Source of the DNA: Archangium violaceum Cb vi76
GTDB taxonomy: Bacteria; Myxococcota; Myxococcia; Myxococcales; Myxococcaceae
DNA: 64,000 nt
Reading direction: 5' to 3'
Assembly: GCF_000733295.1 (NCBI RefSeq)
Contig: NZ_JPMI01000031.1
Coordinates: forward strand, 1-64,000
In this document: positions 47,756 through 57,429 of the stretch, piece after piece
Layout of the letters: each line of letters opens with the position of its first letter
Numbering within the stretch: the first letter of the stretch is position 1
Notes under the pieces: model-generated
Seen by the model: only the letters and a program-made list of their open reading frames with translations
Database searches by the model: none
Told to the model about the DNA's origin: nothing
Program-made: the position numbers and the translations under genes

Positions 47756-48939
47756 GGGTCGCAGTCCTTGGCGGGGCGGCGCTCCCGCATGGCGGAGGCG
47801 CGGTCCTTGTACACGGTGCGCTCCTTCGTCTTCGCCCGCTCGAGCGCGCGGCAGTCCTCGCTGTGGAACACCTCGGTGCCCTTGAGGCTCACGTAGCGCA
47901 TCCCCTGGGTGCTGGACGCCGGGAGCTTTCCGCTGGCGGGCACGACCTTGCCGCCGGTGGCGCCCACCGAGCCCGAGGTCCCCGACGGCATGGGCCCCTT
48001 GGCCACCGGGCCGGCCGTCTGTCCGGTGAAGACGACGGGGGCGCTCCGGCCCTTCTGGGGGGTGAGCGTGACGGTGGTGCCGTTGCTCACCGCGAGCACC
48101 TCGCCCTGGCGGTCGGTGCGGAAGATGCGCGCGCCCGTCTTGCCGAGCCGCTCGAGGGCCTCGGGGGTGGGGTGCCCGTAGTCGTTGCCCGCGCCGCAGG
48201 AGATGACGGCCGCCTGGGGCTTCACCGCCGCGAGGAAGGGCGCGGTGGACGAGTGCTTGCCCCCGTGGTGCGCCACCTTCAGCACCGTGGAGGTGAAGTC
48301 GATGGGCCGGGTCAGCAGGAACGCCTCGGTCTGTGGCTCGGCGTCTCCCGTGAAGAGGAACGCCGTCTTGCCGTACGTCAGCTTGGCCACGATGGAGTTG
48401 GCGTTGACGTCCGAGCGCGTGTCGTCGAGGAACGCATCGCGCGGGGGGCGCGGCCAGAGGACGGTGAGCGTCACGCCCTCGCCCAGGCCCACGGTGAGCA
48501 GCGTCTCCGGCGAACTCGGGTTGGGCGTGGGCGTCATCACCTGGCCCACCTTCTGGCCCACCACCTCCAGCAGCTTGCGGTAGGCCTCGCTCGGGTGCTC
48601 GAAGCCCGGGTCCATGAAGCGTTTCGCGCCCACTCCCTGGATGATCTTCGCCAGGCCGCCCAGGTGGTCCAGGTGTGGGTGGGTCATGATGACCAGATCG
48701 ATGGGCTCCCGGAGCAGTTGGCGCAGGCGGGGCACCAGGGCCTCGTCGGCCTCGGGAGGGCCGCCGTCGATGAGCACCGTCTTGCCCGTGGGCGAGACGA
48801 TGAGCGCCGCGTCTCCCTGGCCCACGTCGAAGAAGTAGACGGTGAGCGGCCTGGCCGGAGGCGTGGGGGCCGGGGCCGCGCGGCCCGGAAGGGCGGTGAG
48901 CAGGGCGAAGAGGACGAGGAAGAGCCGCGCGAGAGCCAT
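47752..48939 (-). CDS. ComEC/Rec2-like metallo-beta-lactamase hydrolase, exported
   Basis: A 395-residue protein with a signal peptide (MALARLFLVLFALLTALPGR) and an MBL domain of the ComEC C-terminal type: VYFFDVGQGDAALIVSPTGK, MTHPHLDHLGGLAKII (metal site), FLFTGDAE, VLKVAHHGGKHSS. These domains act as DNases or phosphodiesterases in DNA uptake or competition. The C-terminal 50 residues carry a small Ada/SH3-like motif (YVSLKGTEVFHSEDCRALER) as in nuclease-associated metal-binding tails. It is free of the membrane channel part of ComEC, so it probably works in the periplasm or outside the cell. It is coupled to the DUF3006 gene. Confidence 0.88.
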   Translation of the reverse strand: MALARLFLVLFALLTALPGRAAPAPTPPARPLTVYFFDVGQGDAALIVSPTGKTVLIDGGPPEADEALVPRLRQLLREPIDLVIMTHPHLDHLGGLAKIIQGVGAKRFMDPGFEHPSEAYRKLLEVVGQKVGQVMTPTPNPSSPETLLTVGLGEGVTLTVLWPRPPRDAFLDDTRSDVNANSIVAKLTYGKTAFLFTGDAEPQTEAFLLTRPIDFTSTVLKVAHHGGKHSSTAPFLAAVKPQAAVISCGAGNDYGHPTPEALERLGKTGARIFRTDRQGEVLAVSNGTTVTLTPQKGRSAPVVFTGQTAGPVAKGPMPSGTSGSVGATGGKVVPASGKLPASSTQGMRYVSLKGTEVFHSEDCRALERAKTKERTVYKDRASAMRERRPAKDCDP

Positions 48940-49043
48940 GAGCGGGGGGACTCTACAGCACGGGCCGGGGTCCGTTGCGTGTCGGGCAAGGGGCCGTCTC
49001 GGTGCTTCCCGAGCGGGCTGGAGTGGGCTACATCCCGCTCCCT

Positions 49044-49853
<810 letters not shown>

Positions 49854-49874
49854 CCACCCGGTGGGGAGAGGCCC

Positions 49875-50267
49875 GTGACCGAGGCACAGCGCGAGAAGTA
49901 CAGGCAGAAGTTGCTGGCGCTCCACGCGGAGCTGACCGGCAAGGCCCCCTTGAAGATCGAGCCCAACCGCACCGATGAGGCGCGCGTGGGCGGCGACGAG
50001 GACGAGCAGCCGCTCAACGAGATGATGCAGGCCATCGCCTCCAAGCGGAACCGGAACACGGACGGCGTGCTCCAGCTCGTGGTGAAGGCGCTGGGCAAGC
50101 TGCGCGACGACCCGGACTCCTTCGGCGAGTGCGAGGAGTGCGGCGACGAGATTGCGCCCGGCCGGCTCGAGGCCATGCCCTACGTGGGCTACTGCGTGAA
50201 CTGCCAGGGTCAGAAGGACGCTCCCAAGGGCGGCCCGACCCGGCGCAAACTCACCGACTACACCTGA
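49875..50267 (+). CDS. DksA/TraR-type zinc-finger protein
   Basis: A 130-residue RNA-polymerase-associated-type protein: a helical region and a C4 zinc finger (CEECGDEIAPGRLEAMPYVG, then YCVNCQ). It has the PGRLEA(M/L)P signature of TraR/DksA proteins but is shorter than DksA (151 residues), and the coiled-coil tip lacks the classical DxxDxA motif (GGDEDEQPLNEMMQ instead). It could tune transcription during starvation. The start is GTG 49875. It lies 21 nt after deoC. Confidence 0.87.
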   Translation: MTEAQREKYRQKLLALHAELTGKAPLKIEPNRTDEARVGGDEDEQPLNEMMQAIASKRNRNTDGVLQLVVKALGKLRDDPDSFGECEECGDEIAPGRLEAMPYVGYCVNCQGQKDAPKGGPTRRKLTDYT

Positions 50268-50356
50268 GCCCCGGCTCGGGTCTGATCATCGCTGAACAGA
50301 CGGGGAGGACGGACGCGGCCCCACCGCCGCACCGGCCTTAAGGAGAGGGGAAGCAC

Positions 50357-52093
50357 ATGGACGCGACTGGATTGAAGCAGAAGGCGGAGGCGTGGCTCCA
50401 GGCGGACCCGGACGCGGCCACCGTGGAGGAGCTGCGGGACGTGCTCGCGCGGGGAGACCTGGCGGACCTGGCGGACCGTTTCGCGGGGGACCTGGAGTTC
50501 GGCACCGCGGGCCTGCGGGGCGTGCTGGGCGCGGGGCCCAACCGGATGAACCGCGCCGTGGTGCGCCGGACCACCGCCGGCCTGGCGCGCTACCTCAAGG
50601 CCACCGTCCCGGACGTCACCACCCGCGGCGTGGTGGTGTGCCGCGATGGCCGCCGGCTCAGCGCCGAGCTCGCCGAGGACACCGCCTGCGTGTTCGCCGC
50701 CGAGGGCATTCCGGCGCACGTCTTCCCCTCGCTGGCGCCCACGCCGCTCGCCGCCTTCGCCACCCTGCACCTCAACGCCGCCGCGGGCGTGATGGTGACG
50801 GCCAGCCACAACCCGCCCGAGTACAACGGCTACAAGGTCTACTGGGGCAACGGCGCTCAAATCATCCCGCCCCATGACAAGGGCATCGCCGACTTCATCT
50901 CCCGCGTGGAGCCCGCCAACCAGGTGGAGCTGCTCACCCCCACCGAGGCGCACGCCCGCGGCCTGTGGCGCGACGTGCCGGACTCGCTCGGCGAGGCGTA
51001 CCTGGATGCCATCCTCAAGCTGCGCGTGCACGGGCGTGGCTCGGAGTCGCTCTCCATCGTCTATACCGCCATGCACGGCGTGGGCGGCGTGTGGATGGAG
51101 CGGGCCCTGGAGCGCGCGGGCTTCCGCAACGTCCACCCCGTGGCCGAGCAGCACCAGCCAGACGGCACCTTCCCCACCGTGCGCTTCCCCAACCCCGAGG
51201 AGCCCGGGGCCATGGACCTGTCGCTCGCCACCGCCGAGCGCGTGAAGGCGGACCTGGTGCTCGCGAACGATCCGGACGCGGACCGGCTGGCCGCCATGGT
51301 GCGCGATGGCTCCGGCAAGCTGCGCATGCTCACCGGCAACGAGGTGGGCGTGCTGCTGGGCCACTACGTGCTGGTGCAGGGGCCCACCCGGCGCGGGAAG
51401 CCGCACGTCGTCACCACCATCGTGTCCTCCACGCAGCTGGGCGACATCGCCCGCGAGCTGGGCGTCGCCTATGACGAGGTGCTCACCGGCTTCAAGTGGA
51501 TCGCCAACCGCGCCGTCGAGCGTGAGAAGCAGGAGGGCACCCAGTTCGTCTTCGGTTACGAGGAGGCGCTCGGCTACTGCGTGGGCTCCGTGACGCGGGA
51601 CAAGGACGGCGTGGGCGCGGCGCTGGTGTTCGCGGACCTCGCCGCCTGGTGCGAGTCGCGCGGCCAGACGGTGCTCGGCTACCTGGAGGAGATCCAGCGC
51701 CGCTTCGGCCTCTACGTGAGCGCGCAGCGCAACTTCACCTTCCCGGGCGCCGAGGGCGCTCAGGTGATTGCCCGCATCATGGACGGCTTCCGCCGCTCGG
51801 GCCCCTCGCGCGTGGGCGAGCTGCCCGTGCGCAACGTGCTGGACTACAAGAAGGGAGAGCGGCTGCCTCCCTCCAACGTCCTCGCCTACGAGCTGGAGGG
51901 CGGAGGGCGGGTGACGGCGCGGCCGTCCGGCACGGAGCCGAAAATCAAATACTACTTCGAGCTGAAGGAGACGCTGGCCGCCGGCGAGCCGGTGCAAGCC
52001 GCGCGCGCCCGGGGAGAGGCCCGGCTCCAGAAGCTCATCGACGCCTTCATCGCGCTGGCGCGCGAGCGGGGGCAACCGGAGGTGGGTGCGTGA
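50357..52093 (+). CDS. Phosphohexomutase (phosphoglucomutase/phosphomannomutase)
   Basis: Interconverts hexose 1- and 6-phosphates. The 578-residue alpha-D-phosphohexomutase has its phospho-Ser150 in TASHNPPEYNGYKVYW, the metal loop NDPDADRLA, the sugar-binding FGYEEALGY and the phosphate-binding RPSGTEPKIKYY. The FGTAGLRG start and this length fit the PgcA/PMM2-like bacterial branch. AGGAGAGG lies 9 nt upstream. It supplies sugar nucleotides for cell-surface glycans. Its stop overlaps the next start (GTGA). Confidence 0.94.
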   Translation: MDATGLKQKAEAWLQADPDAATVEELRDVLARGDLADLADRFAGDLEFGTAGLRGVLGAGPNRMNRAVVRRTTAGLARYLKATVPDVTTRGVVVCRDGRRLSAELAEDTACVFAAEGIPAHVFPSLAPTPLAAFATLHLNAAAGVMVTASHNPPEYNGYKVYWGNGAQIIPPHDKGIADFISRVEPANQVELLTPTEAHARGLWRDVPDSLGEAYLDAILKLRVHGRGSESLSIVYTAMHGVGGVWMERALERAGFRNVHPVAEQHQPDGTFPTVRFPNPEEPGAMDLSLATAERVKADLVLANDPDADRLAAMVRDGSGKLRMLTGNEVGVLLGHYVLVQGPTRRGKPHVVTTIVSSTQLGDIARELGVAYDEVLTGFKWIANRAVEREKQEGTQFVFGYEEALGYCVGSVTRDKDGVGAALVFADLAAWCESRGQTVLGYLEEIQRRFGLYVSAQRNFTFPGAEGAQVIARIMDGFRRSGPSRVGELPVRNVLDYKKGERLPPSNVLAYELEGGGRVTARPSGTEPKIKYYFELKETLAAGEPVQAARARGEARLQKLIDAFIALARERGQPEVGA

Positions 52094-52767
52094 AGCGCTG
52101 TGTCTCGAGTTGGGTACTGATGGGAGTCCTCCTCGTCTCGGGCGCCGCCCTGGCGCAGGAGGAGGGGGCGACGTACAGCCGCGGCCAGGGCTGGTCCGTG
52201 CTGTCGGGCCAGACGCTGGGTTCGGGGACCGCGGTGACGGGCCAGGTGGGCTGGCCGGGCCTGTCGCTGGGCCTGCTGCACGGGGCCACGTCGCGCTTCG
52301 ACATCGGCGGCAAGTTCACCTTCAACTACGGCCACGAGGGCATCATCACCAGCGTGGTGCCGGGGCTGAAGCTGCAGGGGTGGATGCGGCTGATGCTGCT
52401 GCAGACGTCGCGGGTGAACGTCGGGCTGACGTTCGCCCCCGGGCCCTTCTTCTACTTCTACGAGCGCTACACCGAGGTGGGCCTGACGCTGCCCATCGCC
52501 CTCACCGTGGGCATTCCCGTGGGCAGCGCCCTCATGCTCAACGTGGGCCTGGACATCCCCTTCTACGTCGTCTTCGGCACGGGCGGCGGCGTGGTGGTGC
52601 CCGTCCTGCTGGGCGGCGGGCTGGAGTACTTCCTCGACCGCAACCTCGCCGTGAACTTCAACGTGCGGATGGGTCCGTCCGTGGGCTCCTACTCGGGCTT
52701 CTTCGAGGACCGGACCCGCGCCCGCTTCACGCTCGAGGCGCTGCTGGGCATCGCCTACAAGTTCTGA
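52090..52767 (+). CDS. Outer-membrane beta-barrel-like protein
   Basis: A 225-residue exported protein: GTG start, signal peptide (VKRCVSSWVLMGVLLVSGAA, cut near ALA-QE), then alternating beta strands with aromatic ends (GKFTFNYGHEGIITSVVPGL, PGPFFYFYERYTEVGLTLPI, GGGLEYFLDRNLAVNFNVRM) and a C-terminal Phe (LLGIAYKF), as required for outer-membrane barrel insertion. About eight to ten strands fit the length. It overlaps the mutase stop by 4 nt. Function unknown. Confidence 0.82.
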   Translation: MKRCVSSWVLMGVLLVSGAALAQEEGATYSRGQGWSVLSGQTLGSGTAVTGQVGWPGLSLGLLHGATSRFDIGGKFTFNYGHEGIITSVVPGLKLQGWMRLMLLQTSRVNVGLTFAPGPFFYFYERYTEVGLTLPIALTVGIPVGSALMLNVGLDIPFYVVFGTGGGVVVPVLLGGGLEYFLDRNLAVNFNVRMGPSVGSYSGFFEDRTRARFTLEALLGIAYKF

Positions 52768-52794
52768 CCGGAGCGGCCACCGGGCCCGCGAGCA

Positions 52795-53328
52795 CTACCA
52801 GCTCGCGGTGCCCTGGTCCTCCAGCTCCACGGAGACGGTGATGGTGCTGCTCGTCAGCCCGTGGTTCTTCACCGCGAGGCTTCCGCCCAGCGACTCCACC
52901 AGCTCGCGCGCCGCCGCCAGGCCCGTCTGGGGAGCGCTCTCGCGCGCCGCGTAGCGCACCTGGAAGCGCGGGCCGTAATCCCCGAAGTCGTCCTGGGGCT
53001 CCACCGCCAACCGCACGGTGCGCGCCGGCAGCTCCGCGTTCCGGTGGGCCTGCACCGCGTCGCTGAGCAGGTGCAGCATCACCTGCTCCATCCGCCGCCG
53101 GCTCACCCGCGCGAACACCGGCTCGTCCGGCAGCTCCAGCCCCACCTCGCCGTTCTCCACGTGCCCCGTGGCGTGGAGCAGGGCCAGTGCGTGCTTCGCC
53201 AGCGCACACAGGTCCAGGTTCTGCACGTCGGTGCCGTCCAGCGCGCCCACGGCGCTCAGGTGGCCGCGGCTCTCCCCGCTCGCCACCGCCGTCTGCCTCG
53301 GCCAGTAAGCCATCGCCACCGCGCTCAT
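52795..53328 (-). CDS. Degenerate histidine-kinase-like ATPase protein
   Basis: A 177-residue protein resembling a sensor-kinase ATPase domain that has lost key parts. The N-box is RMEQVMLHLLSDAVQAHRN (Asn replaced by SDA), the DxGxG box is missing, and the G2 region reads TGLAAARELVESLGG. There is no His phosphorylation site. ATG 53328 is chosen because GAGG lies 7 nt upstream; a longer frame to 53490 lacks support. It may be a regulatory scaffold or anti-sigma-like protein; ATP binding is doubtful. It converges on the beta-barrel gene. Confidence 0.7.
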   Translation of the reverse strand: MSAVAMAYWPRQTAVASGESRGHLSAVGALDGTDVQNLDLCALAKHALALLHATGHVENGEVGLELPDEPVFARVSRRRMEQVMLHLLSDAVQAHRNAELPARTVRLAVEPQDDFGDYGPRFQVRYAARESAPQTGLAAARELVESLGGSLAVKNHGLTSSTITVSVELEDQGTASW

Positions 53329-53706
53329 CGCGTCACCTCGTGCCTTGGATGTGTCTGATTTCACGTCGGCTCCCCCCCCACGACATGTTCCGGACGCCGA
53401 CCTCCCTCCTCCCGTCCCCCACCCCGCGGCCCGCACCGTCAGCTCACTTCTCCACTGCCTCGCGGCCCGCTCGCGTGCCACCCATTCCATGCGATGCGCA
53501 TGCCGATTGCGCGCCGCTCCGTCCGCCAGTGTACGGTACGGAACAGTCTATCCTTTCTTCCTTGAGTTACAGAGCTTTGCTTGGTTGCGCGGATGATGGC
53601 CCACTCATGCCTTGCTTGGAGTACATGAGAATACGTGGGTCAAGAGTGATTCCCGGTCGGCCGTGACCCGGGTTCAGGAGGACCCGGGCCCCGGTGGCGC
53701 GCCGCG
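53329..53706. other. 378-bp spacer, less GC-rich, with a weak hairpin
   Basis: No convincing gene on either strand. It presumably holds the promoter of the 53328 gene and the end of the ABC transporter transcript. A 7-bp stem (CCCGGGT 53667-53673 with ACCCGGG 53682-53688, 8-nt loop) lies 19 bp past the permease stop but lacks a T-run. Around 53525-53585 the base composition is clearly lower in GC than the surroundings, including a GTACGGTAC palindrome at 53531-53539. Confidence 0.4.
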
Positions 53707-54636
53707 TCAGCGCGATTCCTGCTCGTAGGGGGTGCCGAGGGCGGCGGGCGCGTGGGTGCGCTGGCCCTGGAAGGCGAGCACCGCGAGCGTCAGGACGTAG
53801 GGCAGGGCGAGGAGGAAGCCCTGGGGCACCACTTCCAGGAGGCCGGGGGCGCTGGAGGCCAGGCCGATGCGCAGCGCGCCGCCGAAGGCGAAGAAGAGGG
53901 CGGCGAGGAAGGCCCCCAGCGGCGTCCAGCGGCCGAACACCATGGCGGCCAGGGCCATGAAGCCGAGGCCGGCCGGGGTGTGCTGCTCGAAGCGGTCCAA
54001 CACGGCGGTGGAGAGGGTGGCCCCGCCCAGGCCCGCGAGCATGCCGCTGCCCAGCACGGCGAGCCAGCGCAGCCCCGTCACGGACAGGCCCAGGGTGGCC
54101 ACGGCGTGGGGCTTCTCGCCCACCGCGCGCAGCCGCAGGCCCAGGGGCGTGCGGTAGAGCAGCCCGTGGAAGGCGAAGGGCAGCACCAGGGCGAGCCACG
54201 TGAGGGCCGAGTGCCCGGAGAGGACGCGCAGCAGGGGCACCTCGGACAGGCCGGGCAGGTGCCAGCGGGTGAGCTGGTGGATGGGGGGCGTGCCGTTGGG
54301 CCCGTAGAGGGACTCGAGGAGGTAGGTGCCCCCGGCGAGCGCCACGAGGTTGATGGCCATGCCGGACACCACCTGGTCCGAGCGCCAGCGGATGCACAGG
54401 TAGCCATGGATGGCGGCCATGCCGGCACCGGCGAGCATGCCCACCAGCACGCCCACGGGCGTGGGGAAGGTGATGGCCGCCACGGCCGCGCAGAAGGCGC
54501 CCGCGCGCATCATCCCTTCCACGCCCACGTTCACCACGCCGGAGCGCTCGGACAGCGTGGCCCCCAGCGCGGCGAAGAGCAGCGCGGGGAAGTACTCCAG
54601 CGTGGAGGACAGGAGGGCCTCGATGATTTCAAGCAC
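53707..54636 (-). CDS. ABC importer permease 2 (nucleoside/simple-sugar type)
   Basis: A 309-residue membrane permease with about eight to nine hydrophobic helices and the family motif LSERSGVVNVGVEGMMRAGAF, then SGMAINLVALAGGTYLL and RAVGEKPHAVATLGLSV. It matches the second permease (YufQ/NupQ-like) of BmpA-dependent nucleoside importers. GTG 54636 has GGAGGTG upstream and overlaps the end of permease 1 by 8 nt. Confidence 0.9.
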   Translation of the reverse strand: MLEIIEALLSSTLEYFPALLFAALGATLSERSGVVNVGVEGMMRAGAFCAAVAAITFPTPVGVLVGMLAGAGMAAIHGYLCIRWRSDQVVSGMAINLVALAGGTYLLESLYGPNGTPPIHQLTRWHLPGLSEVPLLRVLSGHSALTWLALVLPFAFHGLLYRTPLGLRLRAVGEKPHAVATLGLSVTGLRWLAVLGSGMLAGLGGATLSTAVLDRFEQHTPAGLGFMALAAMVFGRWTPLGAFLAALFFAFGGALRIGLASSAPGLLEVVPQGFLLALPYVLTLAVLAFQGQRTHAPAALGTPYEQESR

Positions 54637-55765
54637 GGGGCACCTCCGGGCTGGTTTCCGGCTGCCGGGTGGGTACCACGGGGGCCACCTTCCTCGGGCG
54701 CAGCAGCGCGAGCCACACCAGCCGGCCCGCCACGAAGAGCAGGGCGAGGCCCTGGATGAGCTCCGGGTAGCTCTTGTGCACGCCGAGCAGCTGCATGCGC
54801 GTGCCGCCCGCGCGCAGCGCTCCGAAGAAGAGGGCGGACAGCGCCACGCCCAACGGGTGGTTGCCGCCGATGAGCGAGATGGCGATGCCGTCGAAGCCGT
54901 AGGGCGCGCCCAGTCCACCCGGGTACCGGTACTCGGTGCCCAGCACGAGCACGGCGCCGGCCATGCCCGCGAGCGCTCCGGCGAGTCCCATGGCCTGGGC
55001 GGTGCGCCGCACCACCGGAATGCCCGCGGCCCGGGCGGCCTCGGAGCCCAGGCCCACCGCGCGCGTCTCGAAGCCCGAGCGCAGCCGAGAGAGCCACACC
55101 CAGATGGCCAGCGCCACCGCGAGCGCCAGCGGGAAGCCGAGGTGCAGGCGGGACATCTCCCCGAGCAGCCGGGGCAGTTGCGCGCTGGTGGCGATCTCCG
55201 CGGTGCCCGTGATGGAGAGGTGGGTGCCGGCACCGGCCCTCAGTGGGCCCACCGACAGCCAGTTGTCCACCAGGCTCACCGCCACCCAGTTGAGCATGAT
55301 GGTGGAGATGACCTCGTGGACGCCCCGGGCGAGCTTGAGGCCCGCGGCGATGAGCGCCCACAGGCCTCCGGTCACGCAGGCGGCGAGGATGGCCACCGGG
55401 ATGTGCAGCACGGCGGGCAGTTGAAGCTGGGCTCCCGCCACGGCGGCGGCGAGCGCCCCCACCAGCATCTGCCCCTGGGCGCCGATGTTGAAGAGGCCCA
55501 CCTTGAAGGCCACCGTCACCGACAGCCCGGTGAGCAGCAGCAGGGCGGCCTTGATGGCGGCCTCGCCGAGGGGCCGGGTGAGCACGGTGAGGCGCTCGCT
55601 CTCGAAATACTGGGCCCAGTCGCCCAGGCCGCCGCGGAGCATCTGGAGATAGGCCCCGGTGGCCGTCTCCGCGTCGCGCGTGAGGGCGATGAACACCCAG
55701 CACACGGCGAGCGCCAGGAACACGGAGAAGACGGAGGGGAGTACCGCGCGCAGCCGCTCACCCAT
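54629..55765 (-). CDS. ABC importer permease 1 (nucleoside/simple-sugar type)
   Basis: A 378-residue permease (YufP/NupP-like) with about nine to ten membrane helices. A periplasmic first loop (DAETATGAYLQMLRGGLGDW) is followed by the signature KVGLFNIGAQGQMLVGALAA, STIMLNWVAVSLVDNWL and FDGIAISLIGGNHPLGV. ATG 55765 overlaps the ATPase stop by 8 nt. It pairs with permease 2 to form the channel. Confidence 0.92.
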   Translation of the reverse strand: MGERLRAVLPSVFSVFLALAVCWVFIALTRDAETATGAYLQMLRGGLGDWAQYFESERLTVLTRPLGEAAIKAALLLLTGLSVTVAFKVGLFNIGAQGQMLVGALAAAVAGAQLQLPAVLHIPVAILAACVTGGLWALIAAGLKLARGVHEVISTIMLNWVAVSLVDNWLSVGPLRAGAGTHLSITGTAEIATSAQLPRLLGEMSRLHLGFPLALAVALAIWVWLSRLRSGFETRAVGLGSEAARAAGIPVVRRTAQAMGLAGALAGMAGAVLVLGTEYRYPGGLGAPYGFDGIAISLIGGNHPLGVALSALFFGALRAGGTRMQLLGVHKSYPELIQGLALLFVAGRLVWLALLRPRKVAPVVPTRQPETSPEVPRA

Positions 55766-57281
55766 GGGCCACCTCCTCCCCGTGGGTGCCGAGCATCCGG
55801 CGGCCGATCTCCCGCTCGTCGAACTCGGGCCGGGTGAAGGTGCCGGTGACGCGGCCCTCGAAGAAGACGTAGATGCGATCGGCCAGGGCCAGGACTTCCT
55901 CCAGGTCCAACGAGACGAGCAACACACCGGCTCCCTTGTCGCGCGCCTCGCGCAGCTTCGCCTGCACCTGCGCCACCGCGCCGATGTCCAGGCCGCGCGT
56001 GGGCTGCACCACCACCAGCAGCTTCGGCCCCGCGTCCAGCTCGCGCGCCACCACCACCTTCTGCTGGTTGCCGCCGGAGAGCGCCTGCAGGGGCACCTCG
56101 GGGTCCGGCGGCCGTACCTCGTAGGCCTTCAGCAGTGCCGCGGTGCGCTCGCGCCGGCCCGCGAAGTCCACCTGGAGCCCCCGGGCGAAGGGCGCCTGCG
56201 TCTGCCGCCCCAGCGCCACGTTCTCCTCCACCGTCATGGCCTTCACCACCGCGCGCCACAGCCGGTCCTCGGGCACGTGCCCCACGCCCCGGCGCCGGGC
56301 CTCGGCGGGCGTCAGCCCCGTGAGCGGCCCGCCCAGCAGATTGCCTCCGCCTCCCTCCAGCGTCCGCAGGCCCGTGAGCACCTCGGCGAGCTCGCGCTGA
56401 CCGTTGCCGTCCACTCCGGCGATGCCGACGATCTCTCCCGCGTGCACCTCCAGGGAGATGCCCTGGAGCGCGGGCCGGCCGTCCTCGCCCCGGGCCCGGA
56501 GCTCCTTCGCCTCCAGCAGCTTCTCGCCCCCGGGGGGGTGGTACGTCTGGGCCTCGGCGAGCGGGACGCGGGACTCGCCCACCATGAGCGCGGCCAGCTC
56601 CTCGGGCCGGGTGTTGGCGGCGCGCACCTCGGCCACCAGCCGGCCCCGGCGCATCACCGCCACCCGCTCGGCCACGCTGAGCACCTCGCGCAGCTTGTGG
56701 CTGATGAAGACGACGGTGCGTCCACCGGCCGCCAGCCCCCGCGCCACCCGGAAGAGGTCATCCGACTCCTGGGGGGTGAGCACCGCGGTGGGCTCGTCGA
56801 GGATGAGCACCTGGGCGCCCCGGTGCAGCGCCTTGACGATCTCCACCTTCTGCTGCGAGCCCACGGAGAGGGTGTCCACCCGGGCGCGCGGGTCCAGCTT
56901 GAAGCCGAAGCGCTCGCAGGTGGCGGCCACCTCCTGGCAGGCCCGGTCCATGTCCATGCGGCCCCAACGCGAGGGCTCGCGGCCGAGCACCACGTTCTCC
57001 GCCACGGTGAGGGTGGGGACGAGCATGAAGTGCTGGTGCACCATGCCGATGCCCTGGGCGATGGCGTCGCGAGGGCTGCGCAGGCGCACGGGCTGGCCCT
57101 TCACGAGCACCTCGCCGGAATCGGCCTGGTAGAGCCCGTAGAGGACGTTCATCAAGGTGGACTTACCGGCGCCGTTCTCGCCCACGAGGGCGATGACTTC
57201 CCCGGTGCCGATGTCCAGCGACACGTCGTCCAGGGCGGTCACGGCGCCGAAGCGCTTGTGGATGTGCCGGAGGGAGATCAA
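55758..57281 (-). CDS. ABC importer ATPase with two nucleotide-binding domains
   Basis: A 507-residue RbsA/YufO-type double ATPase that powers the importer. Domain 1 is complete: GENGAGKST (Walker A), LSVGSQQKVEIVKAL (signature), VLILDEP (Walker B). Domain 2 has a degraded Walker A (GVDGNGQRELA, no Lys) and VVQPTRGLD in place of the catalytic Glu, so only one site should hydrolyse ATP, as in this family. It is the first gene of the operon. No BmpA-type substrate-binding lipoprotein is visible in the window. Likely substrates are purine nucleosides or a related sugar. Confidence 0.93.
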   Translation of the reverse strand: MISLRHIHKRFGAVTALDDVSLDIGTGEVIALVGENGAGKSTLMNVLYGLYQADSGEVLVKGQPVRLRSPRDAIAQGIGMVHQHFMLVPTLTVAENVVLGREPSRWGRMDMDRACQEVAATCERFGFKLDPRARVDTLSVGSQQKVEIVKALHRGAQVLILDEPTAVLTPQESDDLFRVARGLAAGGRTVVFISHKLREVLSVAERVAVMRRGRLVAEVRAANTRPEELAALMVGESRVPLAEAQTYHPPGGEKLLEAKELRARGEDGRPALQGISLEVHAGEIVGIAGVDGNGQRELAEVLTGLRTLEGGGGNLLGGPLTGLTPAEARRRGVGHVPEDRLWRAVVKAMTVEENVALGRQTQAPFARGLQVDFAGRRERTAALLKAYEVRPPDPEVPLQALSGGNQQKVVVARELDAGPKLLVVVQPTRGLDIGAVAQVQAKLREARDKGAGVLLVSLDLEEVLALADRIYVFFEGRVTGTFTRPEFDEREIGRRMLGTHGEEVAHG

Positions 57282-57290
57282 GACAGTCCA

Positions 57291-57327
57291 CCTTTATCAG
57301 ATGGATGGAGGGATGGCGTGCATGCCG
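57291..57327. repeat. Second short repeat family, copy A
   Basis: A segment around ATCAGATGGATGG, continuing GGATGGCGT, that matches the segment at 63929-63965 at most positions over about 30 bp. It lies just upstream of the ABC ATPase start, in the 148-bp spacer between that gene and the ankyrin gene. Confidence 0.5.
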
Positions 57328-57429
57328 GATACACCGGGCGTGCAGGTGCACGAGCACTCCACGGGCGGGGTGGGGGTCGAGGAGGGCCCCCGGAGACACC
57401 GATACAGGCAGCCCCGCGGCCGCGCCCGG

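Noticed and set aside
53707-55233. A 508-residue version of permease 2
   Set aside because: The extra 198 N-terminal residues are permease 1 DNA read in another frame; GTG 54636 with a good ribosome-binding site gives a normal-size permease.
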